A DNA stretch of 64,000 bases from Siderastrea radians (taxonomy: Eukaryota > Cnidaria > Anthozoa > Scleractinia > Rhizangiidae): contig OZ024900.1 in assembly GCA_964017195.1 (NCBI GenBank), positions 28,576,441-28,640,440 of the forward strand, written 5' to 3'. Shown here in pieces: positions 47,411-60,225 of the stretch; within the stretch, counting starts at the first letter, position 1, and every line of letters begins with the position of its first letter. A program made the translations under genes and the position numbers. The notes under the pieces are model-generated. The model saw only the letters and a list, made by a program, of their open reading frames with translations, was not told the origin of the DNA and ran no database searches.

Positions 47411-48129
47411 ACTACGGATTTTAATTGTTAAATTGCTGATTAAATTGCTGAGTGACTGCGTGAATATTTGATGTTAAGACAAATATGCAACCAATGCTGA
47501 ACAGATAAATTATGATCATGTAAGATTAACAAGGTAAAGTAAAACTGATTATTCTTTGACAAATGATTTTTCCTGTTTTATGGTTAATTCTTGCACAGAC
47601 TTAGCATAACATTCCAAGAAGAAATTGAAACTATATGCTTATCAGAAAGGATCTCTAACTTCAGGGATCTCATCTTCCTCAGATCTTTTAAACAACTCAA
47701 GCAACTCAGGTGCTTTAGTCCACCATATGGCTGTGACCAAAAGGTCGAAGAGATCGTTTTGTGTACCACTCAGTAACATAAAAAGATTATGTATAGTGAT
47801 TTAAGTACTTGTGGAGAAGACATGCTTACGATAAGTATATTTCCAAATTTGGTGGAACATAATTGACTTCATTATATACAAACTGTCAGTACTTTATATT
47901 AATTGGTTGAAAAGAGCTGCTCCCTGGATAGTGTATTGCAATGCTACATTTTGAATATGATATTATCTTACTTTCAATAAGTTAACAAACATCCCATGAA
48001 TTGCCTTATTTTGAAGACGATTAATGCAGATTTTTATAAGTAAAGGTATAGACAGTAGTCTGTCTAATTGGTGTGTATTTGTTTGGTGTCAACAATTACA
48101 TTTTTTAAGTATTAAAAGATTCCAGTTGG

Positions 48130-48490
48130 AACCGTGGGTGGGAAGTATCATCCCAGGTCGAAAGGTTGGATCCCGCCTAGGATCCCAGGTGGGATGTGTA
48201 GATTCCACCTAAGATCCCGGGTGGGAACTATGTAATCCCAGGTGGGATAGTTGGATCTTGCCTAGGAACCCGGGTGCAATGTGTACATCCCGCCTAGGAT
48301 CCCGGGTGGGATGCGTGGATCCCGCCTAAGATCCCAGGTGGGACATGTAAATCCCGCATTTTAGGTGGGATCCCAGGTGGGATTACATTTGAGTCCCGGG
48401 TGGGAATGGCGGGATCCCACCAACCAAGGCGGGATCCCGCCATTCCCACCCGGGATCCCAGGTGGGAATGGCGGGATCCCGCCTACATCC
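48130..48490. repeat. Right subterminal GGATCCC repeat array
   Basis: Copies of GATCCC(A/G)GGTGGGA units, mirror to the left array. Confidence 0.9.
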
Positions 48491-48505
48491 CGCCTGAGAT
48501 TTTAC

Positions 48506-48659
48506 CTGGGGTTACGACACATGTTCTGGCCATCAGCAGCATCTTCAGGCATCCGCCAGTGACGATGAGGGCACTGTGAGGTCCATGGCTGACATGTACG
48601 GCCAGACCTGGTGATATTGACGCTCCCATGATACCCAACGCCGATGCCATGGTAACAAT
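48506..48659 (-). CDS. Receptor exon 5 (kringle, N-terminal part)
   Basis: Reads CYHGIGVGYHGSVNITRSGR, TCQPWTSQCPHRHWRMPEDA and NMCRNP, a kringle N-terminal two-thirds (C.HG.G..Y.G, SG..CQ.W, PH.H, N.CRNP). The donor CAG|GTAAAA is inside the terminal repeat of the transposon at 45154-48510. Confidence 0.88.
48511..48513. repeat. 3-base target duplication (GTT), right copy
   Basis: Matches 45151-45153. Confidence 0.7.
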
Positions 48660-49436
48660 CTGTGGGTTATAAATCAAATCTGGCTTTTTTTGTAGGACTT
48701 TTTACCATAGAAATCCCAAATCCCTACTCGGCCCTGCCTTCTTCTATTTACGCGAAAATCAGCATTTAACAGTATGATGAGAAGAAGGGAAGTCATAGAA
48801 TAACACAAGCTGATAATTTTACTGAATGTGATGTATAAGGTCTCAAGATAAGGGTGAGGATGTCTTTGATAGAAAGAGAGGTTTTACTGAAAGGGAAAAC
48901 TTACTTAGAATTCAACATTTTGAAAAAAAAACATTTTCCCCAAAATTCTGTTACATTATTAACTAGATATTCGTGTACCGAATTTAATCTCAACGTTTAA
49001 CAAATCAGTCATCCCGACCCTAAATACGAATTAAAACTTACTGATCCTTGGGAACATGCATATCCAAGTTTTCGTACTAAATGACTGGGCCCGATTTTTT
49101 GTGACTCGACAAAGATCCGATTTTAATGTTTTAACCAACTATCTTGTCAGTACATTTCGTAATTCTCTTATTCTGTTATTCTGATCAAGAGTAAGACAGG
49201 ACGTATCCAGAAGTTTAACAAATGCGAGTGAAGGCTAAAGCTACATTAGATTCCTGTTAATATATTTGCTAAAATTGTCGCTGTTACAACGTATTCGCCC
49301 CAACTTAAGCCCTTCTTCCTTAGTGTACACCTGCTTCCTTCATATTTAAACCCAGACAAATAGTAGACAGTACAAAATGCATCTCTGTAGTTGGATAGTT
49401 CGATGTAATGTAAGTCTCACAATATTAGTCACAAAC
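48660..49436. other. Receptor intron, nothing recognised
   Basis: AT-rich intron with no exon-like frame. Confidence 0.5.
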
Positions 49437-49457
49437 CTGTGCTCCTAGTATCATCAT
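49437..49457 (-). CDS. Receptor exon 4 (21-base microexon)
   Basis: Flanked by CTACAG and GTTTGT. It codes DDDTRST across the junctions and keeps the frame between CRD (ends with one base) and kringle (begins with two), giving a TDCYHG start for the kringle. Confidence 0.75.
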
Positions 49458-49753
49458 CTGTAGAAAGGAAAAAAATTGTGTCAGAACAGCTAAATGTTTG
49501 AAAGCAAAACAAGAAATGCCGTATGCATGACTACGGTTGCTAAAAAGCTAAATTACTTTTATTATCCAGTGGAAAGTTGAGGGGCGCAGAGTATCACGAT
49601 TGGCCCTACTCACTAAACCGCTATTGCCTCTGGTAGATAGTGTGTTCCCCTCAGTTCTAGAGAGTTTGTACGTCTCCGTATGTATATCTGAGGTAACAAG
49701 ATTCCTGTAAGAGGACATGGTCACCTTTCATTCTTCCTCACACCAGAAGTTAC

Positions 49754-50214
49754 CTGGTAGAAGATGATATTGATAGCATTCAGGAGCATCCCCTCCATTA
49801 GCAACACCATAACTGGAGCAATTTAAAATGTTGTGGTCAAACACAGGATCTGTTTCGACGACTTTCCTGATGTAAATCATTTCATCCTTGCACAAAACGT
49901 TGTCTACATACTCGCACGTCCTGCGACAAATCCTCCTCTTTCGAGGTCTTTGTAACGTAGTATCGCATGGCGGGAAATGATAACGGCAATACAAATCTCT
50001 CATAAGTAGCTTGCATTTCTCAGTTATTCCGAAGAAATTAAAGAAGTTTGTCTTTGTTTCCTTTTCTCCGTATTCCAACGTGGCTTTATCTCCAAACACG
50101 TATAAACTGGTGATGATGCCTCTGCAAAGCCCGTCTTTAGGGTATTTGTAGCTATAGAAAATACATGAAGCATTTTTTGCAGATGTGTTTATTGGGGGCT
50201 CCGCCTGCACGCAA
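49754..50214 (-). CDS. Receptor exon 3 (Frizzled-like cysteine-rich domain)
   Basis: About 154 residues with ten or more Cys: CVQAEPPINTS, CLCRG-like YPKDGLCRGIITSLYVFG, CKLLMRDLYCRYHFPPCD, RRICRRTCEYVDNVLCKDEM and NILNCSSY. The C...LYCRYHFPPC and RRTCEYV patterns are those of Frizzled/ROR/MuSK CRDs, which bind Wnt-type ligands. Donor CCAG|GTAACT; reading through would meet TGA shortly after. Confidence 0.9.
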
Positions 50215-51306
50215 CTGTAAGCAAAAAAGCGGGTAAAACACTTAAGTAAATTTTCAATTTAGTCAAAACGATCGCATGTTAGTATGGTCCCAATTACTAC
50301 CACCTTCTGTTACTAACACTTGGGTGGGCTTCCGAGATGTAAGCTGACAAAGCCGTCTGCACATGCTAATGTTCTGAGATGGGGCTAGCCGTAAGTCAGT
50401 AACAGTAAACAAACGAAGGGTAAAACTCTTTGAAACAGCAAGAACCGTTTCAAACCAAGAGTTGACAGGTAATCCAGTGGCCTTAACAGCTGACTTATTT
50501 TACCTGTTGGCAAGCAGCTCTTTAGAACCTCTAATTCATTGCACCTTCTTATCACCCAGTTCTGTTGTTTTCAAGACTAGCGGCTTTGTTTCTGTTGTTT
50601 GGTTATCCCTGGTTTATTGTTTTGTTAGCCAATCCTATGGCGCGTTCTAAGAGCGATTTTACTGCTAGGTGGAGACCTGGATTTTTCAAATATAATTCGC
50701 GAGGGAACTTTATTCACTCCGGTCTGCATGAATCCCCCATAATCCCCAAACGGCGAAGGAAATTTGCCCATCGAAAAAAAAGTTTAAGCTCTATTTGTGA
50801 GACGGTGCTGTAATTAACTTTTACTTTCTTGGTAAACTATATACCCTCAAAGTTAACTCTCGCGTAGCTTTCCTTCAGGCTATTTTGTTGTCATTATTTT
50901 TGACCTGAGGAGGCCTGCTCATTAGTTGCTTTTAAACCACAATATCATTAAAACTGAAATCATTCACGGGGTAAATTGTTCACCTGTAATTCACGTGAAT
51001 CATCATTTCATAAATTCACTTTCAATTCATTTGAGTTAACAAGTAATTGAATAATAATGCTGAATTTCATGACAGCTATTTATAGGTCTTTCAAACACAC
51101 TTGAATTCATATAAAATGGCGAGAGGGTGGGGACGGAGGACGGGAGAAGTTTATTTGTCTTGAGCTTATAGCTTTTTTGTTTATTGTGTTTGTGCAAGAG
51201 GGAAAAAAAAGACCGACTGTACATTTTTTGTACTTTTAAGAAAAAACTGACTTATGCCAGTTTTCCACCGATGTAGCAAACATATTATTAATATTTTAAT
51301 ACCAAC
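50215..51306. other. Receptor intron, nothing recognised
   Basis: No exon or clear repeat identified. Confidence 0.5.
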
Positions 51307-51349
51307 CTGGAACTAGTGTTGTCCACCTTCGTAACATTATTTTCAAATG
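51307..51349 (-). CDS. Receptor exon 2 (linker, 43 bases)
   Basis: Flanked by TTCACAG and GTTGGT; codes FENNVTKVDNTSS, a short polar linker with two N-glycosylation sequons. Two bases complete Ala with exon 1 and two start a Ser with exon 3. Small, so supported mainly by phase and splice signals. Confidence 0.68.
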
Positions 51350-52371
51350 CTGTGAATGAAATTAAACTTGTGTAAGTTCATCGAACTAACTGAAAACTAA
51401 TGTGTTTGTGGCGTACAACTGCAAAAACTTGTTCATTGGGTGATTTCTAGGAGCCGCATATATAACTAATGCCTCGGGATCATGAATTTAATACTTGCGC
51501 AAACACAGCAACGCAATGCGTTGAGGATTAGGCTCGATCTCCAGCCGTTTTGTGTTGTTGGGAGAAGGATGAAACCGGACTTCCTTGTACGGCTGGAAAT
51601 CGAGTCTAGCTTAGGATCGGCCATGCCGTGTCTTCAATTCCTTCTTTGTGAAGCGCAAAGGAAAGGAGAGGAAAGAGAGGAGTGGAAGAAAGAAGAAAAG
51701 TCAATTGCTACATTTAACAAAATAGAGGTGAACTATTGGCACGAGGCCTCTCCCAAACAGACTCAACCCTTTTGTTGCACGATTTTGGACCAGCCCCGGA
51801 AAGCCATCTGTAAAAATATGAGCCACTCGTTCTACAAAGCTGTCATTTTAACATTGTCTTTAAGATAAATAAAATAAATAAAAAATAAATACACAAAGCT
51901 TATATAGCACTTATCACACGTTTCTAAGCGCTTTAGATAACAAATGTTTAACTTATCGCAAAGTTCAAAGTTTCAAGCTTAGAAACTTCTTTGTACTCAA
52001 GATACAGAGTGAATTATCGTATCCGTAATCGGCCCGAAAAGTTTCGGGGCTTTTGTAGGAAGCATGAATTCACAAATGAGTTTAGTATTCATAGCTGTGA
52101 ATTCCAGGAACTCAGTTGAAGGAGGTGGGAGGGTAAAATTTCCGCAGAGCCCGGCCATAAATTAATTATGCAATCATGAATAGAGTCAAAGAGACAGAAA
52201 ATGTATGCATTGTTGGAGTGGGGGCTGTACGGAAATTTTACCGGTGGGAGAAATAGCACACCCCAATAACTGTCCTCTGTTCTGGTTTTGATGTTACCGC
52301 TGCTGTGCACGTGGGTACGGCTCCTGATCAGGTTACAGTGGCCCAAATATTACCTCGCTACGGACCGAACA

Positions 52372-52720
52372 AAGGGTGCATTCTTTTGGGACTATTCTGG
52401 CCATTCTTATTCCGGTTTAGGAATTACAGAATACACGGAATTTCAATTTCGAAAAGAACGCTCCTTTTGAAAACGGAATACCCATGGCAGAGGTGACCTG
52501 AGAACTACTATGTCTGCGACCGGCGGGCGGCCGCGCAGGATTTCCCGCCAAAAATTTCCGAAAAGAACGCGTACATTGTATTCTGTCTATTCCGAGTAAA
52601 CCAGAGTAAACCGTATTCCTTTCATTCTGTTCATCCTGCTATCGGGAGCAGAATGAATGGAATGATGTTCCGTTCATTCGAAAACGGAATAGCTCCCAAA
52701 AGAACGTTAATACCGTATAT
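52372..52720. mobile_element. MITE, family A copy 2
   Basis: Reverse-oriented relative of 5893-6430 (blocks GTGCATTCTTTTGGGACTAT, TTCCGTTCATTC, AATAGCTCCCAAAAGAACGT). Its far end appears at 53248-53300, so a further sequence of about 530 bases seems inserted at about 52720-53248. Confidence 0.6.
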
Positions 52721-53779
52721 TGCTGGTTTGCACGTGACGTCATAAAATTCCAAAGTCAAAACTCGCTAGGCCTGCTAGATTTTTATCGTCACCAGGTGTA
52801 AGAACACCTGAAAATATATCTGTTCACAAGTTTCCAGCTCGGTATCATCCTTTGTATTTAAAATACACAGCCTCTTGAATTTTCGAAATTGCGCCCAGCA
52901 CGTGACATAAAGGACGCCGTGACAAAGCCGTCTCGTTTGAAAAAAGTCCTTTCTTATCACGAGGGAAAAGTAATCGCTCTTACAACAAATGTGAGTTCCA
53001 GATTTTTTCATTGATTTCCGGCCGCCATGTTGGTGTCCCTCGGAAGGACACCAATATGGCGCCTGCATACTGAGCTCTATAAATTTCCGTGGAACGTTTC
53101 GGCAAATAACTCAAGAACGGTGTACCGCACAGACCTGGGACTTGGAGAAATTGTTTATTCATTACCCTTTTGTAACATTTGAAATTCTTAGCTTCTGATA
53201 TTGAACCGTTTTGAATTTATTTTTTGATGGCGTGACAGTGAAAACCGGCAATTCCGAGTACTCCTATTCCGGAATAGTCCCAAAAAAACGCGCCCAAAAT
53301 CTGGTCCGGCTAAATGTGATGTAATAAGACATGTTCCAACTATGCAAATTACGCCAACTTTTACTTGATCGTTCAATGAATTTAGTCTCGTGGAGCACAG
53401 AAGTACGGCTGACAGAGAAAAAATACAGCGAAGCAAACATTTCTGTTTGCAGAAGTAGTGTATATGTAAACTTCAATGAAAGACAAAGCTTATAAATTCG
53501 CTTCATTTCGGCATTTATCTAACATTCAAAATTTGTTCTGCTGGGAAAGATTTTGTATTTGTTTTCGCTTTCTGCTCTCTTTTCAGGGAAACTAATCCGT
53601 AGCTGCCATGTTTTATTAATTTCTTTCTACGCTAAATATAAAGATTCTCAAACAACGCTTACGAGCTTAAATCAAAAGCGACAACCTGTCAACGATGTCT
53701 GTGGTCGGTGCAAATTTCCGGATGGAAGCAACAACTCCGCGCCTCGACATTTTTTTTTGTTTAATTTTCCACTTTACTT

Positions 53780-56170
53780 AAGGCCGCGGGTGACAAGCTG
53801 CTTATGAATAAATTTATAAGGCAAAATTTTGGTGGAGGTCTTACGTTAAAAAACTTTATATCTTGAACGTTTGGGGGCTGATTCCTTTGAAACTTTACAG
53901 AGAGCTTGGGGAATGGTGGAAGTGCAACAGCGTCAGCGGAGCTCCATTGCTAAGGAAATTTGGTAACCTATCAAGCCAAGAAATTTTGGTAGTGACGTAA
54001 TAGACACGTGACCGTCCGTCCGCACCACAGGGTTACCAATACACTTCATACACTGGATATAACCCTGTGATGAATCCCATGTGTTTTTGGCGCGAAATTG
54101 CATGTTGACCCGCGTTGTAGCAAAACAAGCAAAGACAACAAAAGTCAAAAACAAATTTGTTAATGGAAAAAAAAGTTCAAAAGAATACTCAGTTGTCTTT
54201 TTGGTGGAAGGGGAATAGTTCAGTTTAGGCGAAAAAAAATTAGGCGATAAAGTTCAGGCGAAAAGTTCAAATTTGCCTTTTTGTTTCTGTTCGAACTCGG
54301 TCGGCGCACTGCTTGAGTTCGCAGCTTTTCGCAGCGGTTTCGACGCCAAATATAGGAGAGCTAGTGCTTTTTGGTTTTTTCTGTCCACAACCATGGTTTT
54401 TACGGCGTTCCGAACACATTTTGCCAGGAAAAACGCCAGTATTTTCATTTTGAAAGGCAGCTGTCATGAAGAAAGAAATAAGTATTAAAATTAACGTGGT
54501 GAATGTAAATAAACGCTCATGGCCAAGTGGACTAATATCCGGCTTCATACGCCGACGACCCGCGTTCGGTTCTCAGCGAAGATAAGAATTTTTTCTTTTG
54601 TTTTTTCTTTTGCTTTTTTTTTTAATTTAACGACTTGAATGAGAGTATTTTCACAAATTAATAACTGCCAGCAAAAAACAAACAAACAAACAAAAAAAAA
54701 TTAAAGGGGGGCTCTGCTTTTAGGCTTGGCTAAATCTATATATTAGTTTGACAGATTGCGATTTCGAGTTCCATTGAAAGTTGTAAGCTTTTAAATGTGT
54801 AAAATCATCCTTGTTTAATTTCGAAGCCTTCAGTATTTTGTTAAAAAGCCTGTTGGAAAAAATTGCTTCAGTTGTGACAATCTACAATATAGCTAGTTTA
54901 TGTGTCTGTTGAGTCAGTTCAGGAAATTCTATTCTATATCTGCGCTGTATTCTTGGACACAAAATTGGTGGTTTTAGGGCTTCCGAGCGTTTACCGAATA
55001 AACACGAATGTTTAAGGCAAGGTTATGCTAATTATGGAAATTAATTCTAGCAGCTATTGTTCGCTGTCCAGAAAAGAACAATACTTTGCAATTTAGAGAT
55101 CGCAAATATTTGGATTGAAGAATACAAGCCTTTCCAAAGCTCTATGTTAGCTATAAGGAGTGTCATTTTAGGTATTGTTTTGTTTTGTTGGAAAACTTCA
55201 AAAAGTTTCTATTAACTGGGTTTTAACGTAAAAAAAGCCGGACTTCGACAGTATTTTTTATTTAAAGATGCTTAAAAGTCACAAGATATCCGTGGTACGC
55301 GACGTGCAATTATTGATTCAGAAACTGAAAGTTGTACTGAAGAGCCTATTCATGAATATTTCGCGCAATGTCGCTTCCATTCGTCGCACTTCGTACATAC
55401 GCTTTAAATAAATGAATGCTGATGATTTACGTATATCGCAGGATATCTCTGTCATGTACGGATGACAGATATTGAGGGCTTCCTTACCATATATGGGCAT
55501 AGTGACAATTTATTGAATAATAATGACAATAGCTGCTAGAATTTGATTTCCATAATTAGCATAATCTTACCTTAAACATTCGTGTTTATTCGGTAAGCCT
55601 TCGCAAGCTCTTAAACTACCAATTTTGAGTCCAAGAATACAGCGCGAATATAGAATTTCCTGAACTGACACAACAGGCAGATAATCTAGGTGTATTGTAG
55701 ATTGTCACAACAGAAGCAATTTTTTCAAACAGACTTTTTAACAAAATATTGAAAGCTTCAAATTTATACAAAGACGATTTTACTCATTCAAAAGCTTACA
55801 ACTTTCAATGGAACTCGAAATCCTATAATTGGCTTCTGTTGTGACACAGCAGAGGTTTTAACTGATCAATGAGTGGTAAAATCAAGAAGTGTTGTCTTCT
55901 CCACGAGGAGAAAACTTGGACACGGAGTCGCCTTTTTACAAAATCTTAACTTTGAGAGCTCATAGCATCGCAAAGAAGCGCAATATGTCAATTAAAACAG
56001 CCTTGTTGCACTTCCACCATTCCCCAAGCTCTCTGTTAGGTATCGACGGAATTGGCTCCCAAACCTTCAAGATATAAAGTTTTTTGACGTAAGACCTCCA
56101 CCAAAATTTTCCCTTACAAATTTATTCATGAGCAGCTTGTCACCCGCGGCCTTAACTAGATAGGTAACAA
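53780..56170. mobile_element. Nested long inverted-repeat elements
   Basis: Outer arms 53780-53925 and 56005-56155 pair in reverse (GGCCGCGGGTGACAAGCTGC). Inner arms 54763-55065 and 55527-55828 also pair (TTTCGAGTTCCATTGAAAGT). No transposase frame. Intron 1 of the receptor. Confidence 0.75.
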
Positions 56171-56569
56171 GGGAACAAAGTAACTTAGCAATGGGAAAAA
56201 AACTCACAAGGGGACCACTGATTTTTTGCAAGGAAAAATCCAAACTTGGTTGCATGATTAAGGGTGGATTTCAAAGGGAGGATGCGTGATCTGCTAGCAT
56301 AAACGTAAAAGAAGCTGAACCACGCTCACCAGTTTTCTACATTTACACCAGCTGTTGATACATCGTCTCTAATTTCATGTCTACGCACTTAAAGCCAGTT
56401 AAATTCACGTCCGCCGTAAGTACGTAAGTAATAACACGACTGGAATGTACACCTCCCATATTATTGCCAGCTTTGCAAGCAGAAACGTCAAAATAAAGTT
56501 CCCTTCTGACTACAGTAATTACTGCGTCACTTGTTTTGAAGTTGGCATCAGCACTGGCATTCCACTTAC

Positions 56570-56630
56570 CGCCATGAGCCAAGTTTATTAAAATGCAAAG
56601 CATTAAAAGAATCCTGAAACAACGTTCCAT
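56570..56630 (-). CDS. Receptor exon 1 (start codon and signal peptide)
   Basis: Starts ATG at 56630 and reads MERCFRILLMLCILINLAHG, a typical signal peptide (charged n-region, hydrophobic core, small residues before the cut). Donor GCG|GTAAGT; the one-base overhang joins CA of exon 2 to give Ala. Upstream coding exons are therefore not needed. Confidence 0.78.
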
Positions 56631-58219
56631 TTCCTCGTTCCCAGGGTACATCACGCAGGTCTTCAATAGATCTGTGAAGATACACACCCGGAAAAGAACA
56701 AAGTTTTTTTGCAATTTGCCAACGCAAAACTGACGAGAGCATTGCGAAGCAAGTTACATATATTTCGGAGTGCATATATTTGGGAGTACGAGGAAAAGGA
56801 ATATTAAAACTGCGAATGGGCATATATTAAGGCTGTCGAGAATGTTGGTAATTATAATGTGTCCATCCCATGTCAGACAGTTAATTCCTGTTGTTGAATT
56901 CTAGTGACCTTGAGGTATATTATTTCAATTTGGCCAATAAATAAAGAAAGCCGTTACGTTGTCGAAGTAGGAGATACTTAGTCGACAACAGTTTCCTTGT
57001 AGCGGATTTGTACGCAGATGAAAGCTAAGGATACGCAGAATTGTTCTACTTAATTGATTTAAATTCTTGATCATGTCGAGCACTCAACTAGCTACCAATT
57101 AAGCTCGAATACCCGACTCCATTAGTACACTTGATATTGGTTACAGCGGTAGCACAATGCCACGCGAGATCAGAGATACCTATATCCTTGAAGGCGACCC
57201 AACGGCGCTTGAGATATGCATTTACAAAGCATTATCATATATGAGCAGTAGGCTTGTTTCTCAAGTGCTAGTTTGCGTGGAGACGTCCGATGTTCGAATA
57301 ACTCAACAAATAATCGGTCAATAAACAAAACATAGCACACCAGTTGACAACTGTTATTACCTTTTTTAGCTGGATGTCACTATAATATCCACAAGGTTCT
57401 ATTCTGTTTCACTTTCTGTAGGTCTTCTTTTACTCTTATTCACATTCGTAAGTTGTTATGCACTGGCGTGTACTTAATGAAGTTTACACAGAAGCAGGAT
57501 CAATGCCAGATGGATGCAATGATCAACCACGCAAACTGTGGATTACAACAGACATGACGTCATTGACGTTGTGAGACGTGACAATGAGGAAGGCATTTTA
57601 ACATTGATAATTCCCCGATAATTCTAAGGCATTTAAAATTGACGGAAGCCTTGATCTACCGCCCGAATATATCCATGATTAAAACTAGCCAATAATTCTG
57701 TTGAAAATACTTGTTTAACCTTTCTTCATATCCAAGGTAAGCATCCCCAGTAAATCTTTCAGAACCAAAAATACACCCACTTGCCAAAAAATAAAAATAC
57801 CCCACTCAAAACACCAAAGTCGGGAGTCAGGAGTGGAGAAATAGCACTTCTGATAGGATAGCCTGAATCTCTGACAGATGGAGAGTTTCTTTGCTCCCTC
57901 CTAAGGGGAGATAGGGGACGACCTCGGACAGTCTGAGAATCAGGCAACTGACAGGAAAGTAATTTCTTGAGTGTAGTCGCTCGAATTGTCTCTTGGGCTC
58001 TTCGGGCCGGTTCATCAACAAAATCAAAAGATATTCATATCATATAATAATTAAGATATATATATGAAAATTTAGATATAAAGATATTCATATTCAGATA
58101 TTCATTACCTAGTACAAGCTAATAACTGAACAGCACCATAAAAGGTCTGGTTTTAAAGCTTTCATTTGATCGGTCACAATTTAACAGCACTTCATTGTAA
58201 ATGGTTTGAACCGGCCCAT
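56631..58219. other. Region upstream of the receptor gene
   Basis: Should contain the 5' UTR and promoter. No TATA box or other element can be assigned with confidence; AT-rich with no credible exon. Confidence 0.4.
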
Positions 58220-58666
58220 GGGCGAGTTGTATAAAACTTAACGTCCGGCGTAACTTCTAACGTCAGACGTTCACTACAGTCAGAAAGGCACTATTTTAAT
58301 GTCTGACGTTAACAGTTACACCCGGCGTTAGGTTTTATGCAACCCACCCCAGGAGTCACTCCTCCGGTGAAGTGTGATTGTCCGGCGAGCGTAGTTTCAT
58401 AAATACACTCATCCGAACGATCATAATTCACCCACTAATTGCCACTGACCTCCACAGATTCTCAAGCTAGAGCCACCATGGAAAGGATAATACACAGCAC
58501 CACAGAAAAGTGCTCAGAAAAGGTTCAAGTGTGAGTGGCTTTAAACCTAACGCCGGACGTAACTACTAACGTCCGACGTTAAAATAGCAGTGACTTTAAC
58601 TGGAGTGAACGTCTGACATTACAAGTTATACGCTGGACGTTAAGTTTTATGAAACTCGCCCCGGAA
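58220..58666. mobile_element. MITE with CGTCCGACGTTA-type inverted repeats
   Basis: Ends GGGCGAGTTGTATAAAACTT and its inverted partner near GTTTTATGAAACTCGCCCC. Subterminal AACGTC(C/A)G(A/G)CGTTA motifs are repeated in both arms. Confidence 0.8.
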
Positions 58667-59264
58667 GTTAGAACTACACCCATGACGTGACTCAAAGGGA
58701 ATTCTGGGGGTGAAACATTACATGATCAGTGTTAGAAACAAGAGAGTATCGAAGAGTATACAGAAAGTGATGGAACCTACCATGGAAATTCTCAAGCACT
58801 GATTGAATAAACATATAAATATATATAATAACAAATACGGGGTATTAATCTTTTGAGCCGTGAGAAAACATGACGCCGTCGACAAACTCCGGGTTATTTC
58901 GTGGGTTAGAAATCCAGGAAACAGGATAACTTTTTGTGCAGAGAAGTACGTGCTTTGATTTGTTTGAAGACGTGCACTGAGGATTTCGCGAGCGATTTGT
59001 TGCAGGCACTGGAGTTATCTGCCTTGTATTAATATTGGGAAATTTACGTGTGTAAATTAAGGTATCAGTGTGTAATTTACGTGTGTAAATTAAGGTATCA
59101 GTATTAAACGAGACTTAAATTAACGCGAATTAAAGGGAAAATTAGTTTACTAAAAAGAAAATTGACGGCAAAATTTATAATTGAAGGATATTAACGCCAG
59201 TGTGAAGCTTTTGTATTCTTTCTAGAAAAAGTTCCTTGATAATCCAAATAAAGTCTGTCCAGCA

Positions 59265-59296
59265 AAAAAAAACAACAACAACAACAACAACAACAG
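59265..59296. repeat. (AAC)n simple repeat
   Basis: ACAACAACAACAACAACAAC run. Confidence 0.9.
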
Positions 59297-59689
59297 TGAA
59301 CTGTCCTTGTTGAAGTCAGTCATGAAAGCGAGTAGCTGTAAATGTTGGAGCAAAGTACCGATATGATATCAACTGAGACAATTCAATATTTAGGGTAAAG
59401 ACGATGGAAATTTACGGCGTCACCAGAGGAAATAAAGGCTCCACTTCATAAAGGTATCTGTAGAGGTATAGGTATTAGTATATGTAATAGGACGACTTAT
59501 TTCGCACTTGGCTCGGTTTTCTTTTGTTTTGTTCAAGCGAACAAATTTTTAAAATATCCCCTGATAAGTACCGACTGTCGGGGTGAAAAGCTGGTGGCGG
59601 CTTTTCATTTGTAACAGGGGCGAGCGGGGCTGAATTATTCCCCAACAATAATAAAATATTTCCTGACTCAGACGTCAATAAAAATTCTT

Positions 59690-60225
59690 AAAAACTGTTA
59701 AAGTGGAATTTTTCGTCCGGACCAACCGAACTTCATCAGCCACGGTAGAAATGTGAATATTAAGAAGGGTTATATCAATTCATAAGGGTCTCAAGGGGCC
59801 TAAAATAGTGTTATAGATGTTGGCTAATTCGAAGCCATTGTCTTTATTCAAAGAGGGCTTTCGTAACCGGATCTCAATTGCTTCCCTTATGCGGCGTTTG
59901 AACGTGTTGCTTTCCGTGGCGAGAACTTTTGTTTTGCTGGAATCCACCCAATGAGCTGTGAACGGCTGATGAATCCCTTGAAAGATGTTCTTTAATTCTG
60001 GTTTCAAGCACGCGAGAAGTTTCGCCAATGTATTGTTTGTTGCATTGATCACAATGAATGTGATAAACTGTGCCACACTTCTTTAGGTTTTTAAGCCCCT
60101 TGAGACCCTTATGAAGTGATATAACGCTTCTTAATATTCACATTTCTACCGTGGCTGATGAAGTTCAGTTGGTCCGGACGAAATATTCCACTTTAACAGT
60201 TTTTAAAAATTTTTATTGCATTCTG
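59690..60225 (-). mobile_element. Penelope-like element remnant (GIY-YIG C-terminus)
   Basis: Frame 59780-60076 contains AHWVDSSKTKVLATES, KRRIREAIEIRLRKPSLNKD and a DNGFELANIYNTIL end, matching the C-terminus of Penelope-like reverse transcriptases after their GIY-YIG nuclease; a frame change lies near 60000 where the QYIGETSR-type part reads in another frame. Flanks 59690-59800 and 60100-60220 are inverted repeats (CACGGTAGAAATGTGAATAT). Confidence 0.75.

Larger units (their letters stand above)
45154..48510. mobile_element. DNA transposon (non-autonomous) inside the kringle exon
   Basis: 3357 bases with inverted ends CCCAGGTAAAAT ... ATTTTACCTGGG plus a following GCGGGAT block, flanked by GTT duplications. 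Subterminal arrays of GGTGGGATCCC(G/A)CC-type repeats lie at both ends (45170-45620 and 48130-48490), mainly in opposite orientation, as in EnSpm/CACTA-type elements, which also make 3-base duplications. No transposase seen. Its removal exactly restores a continuous kringle codon series. Confidence 0.85.
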
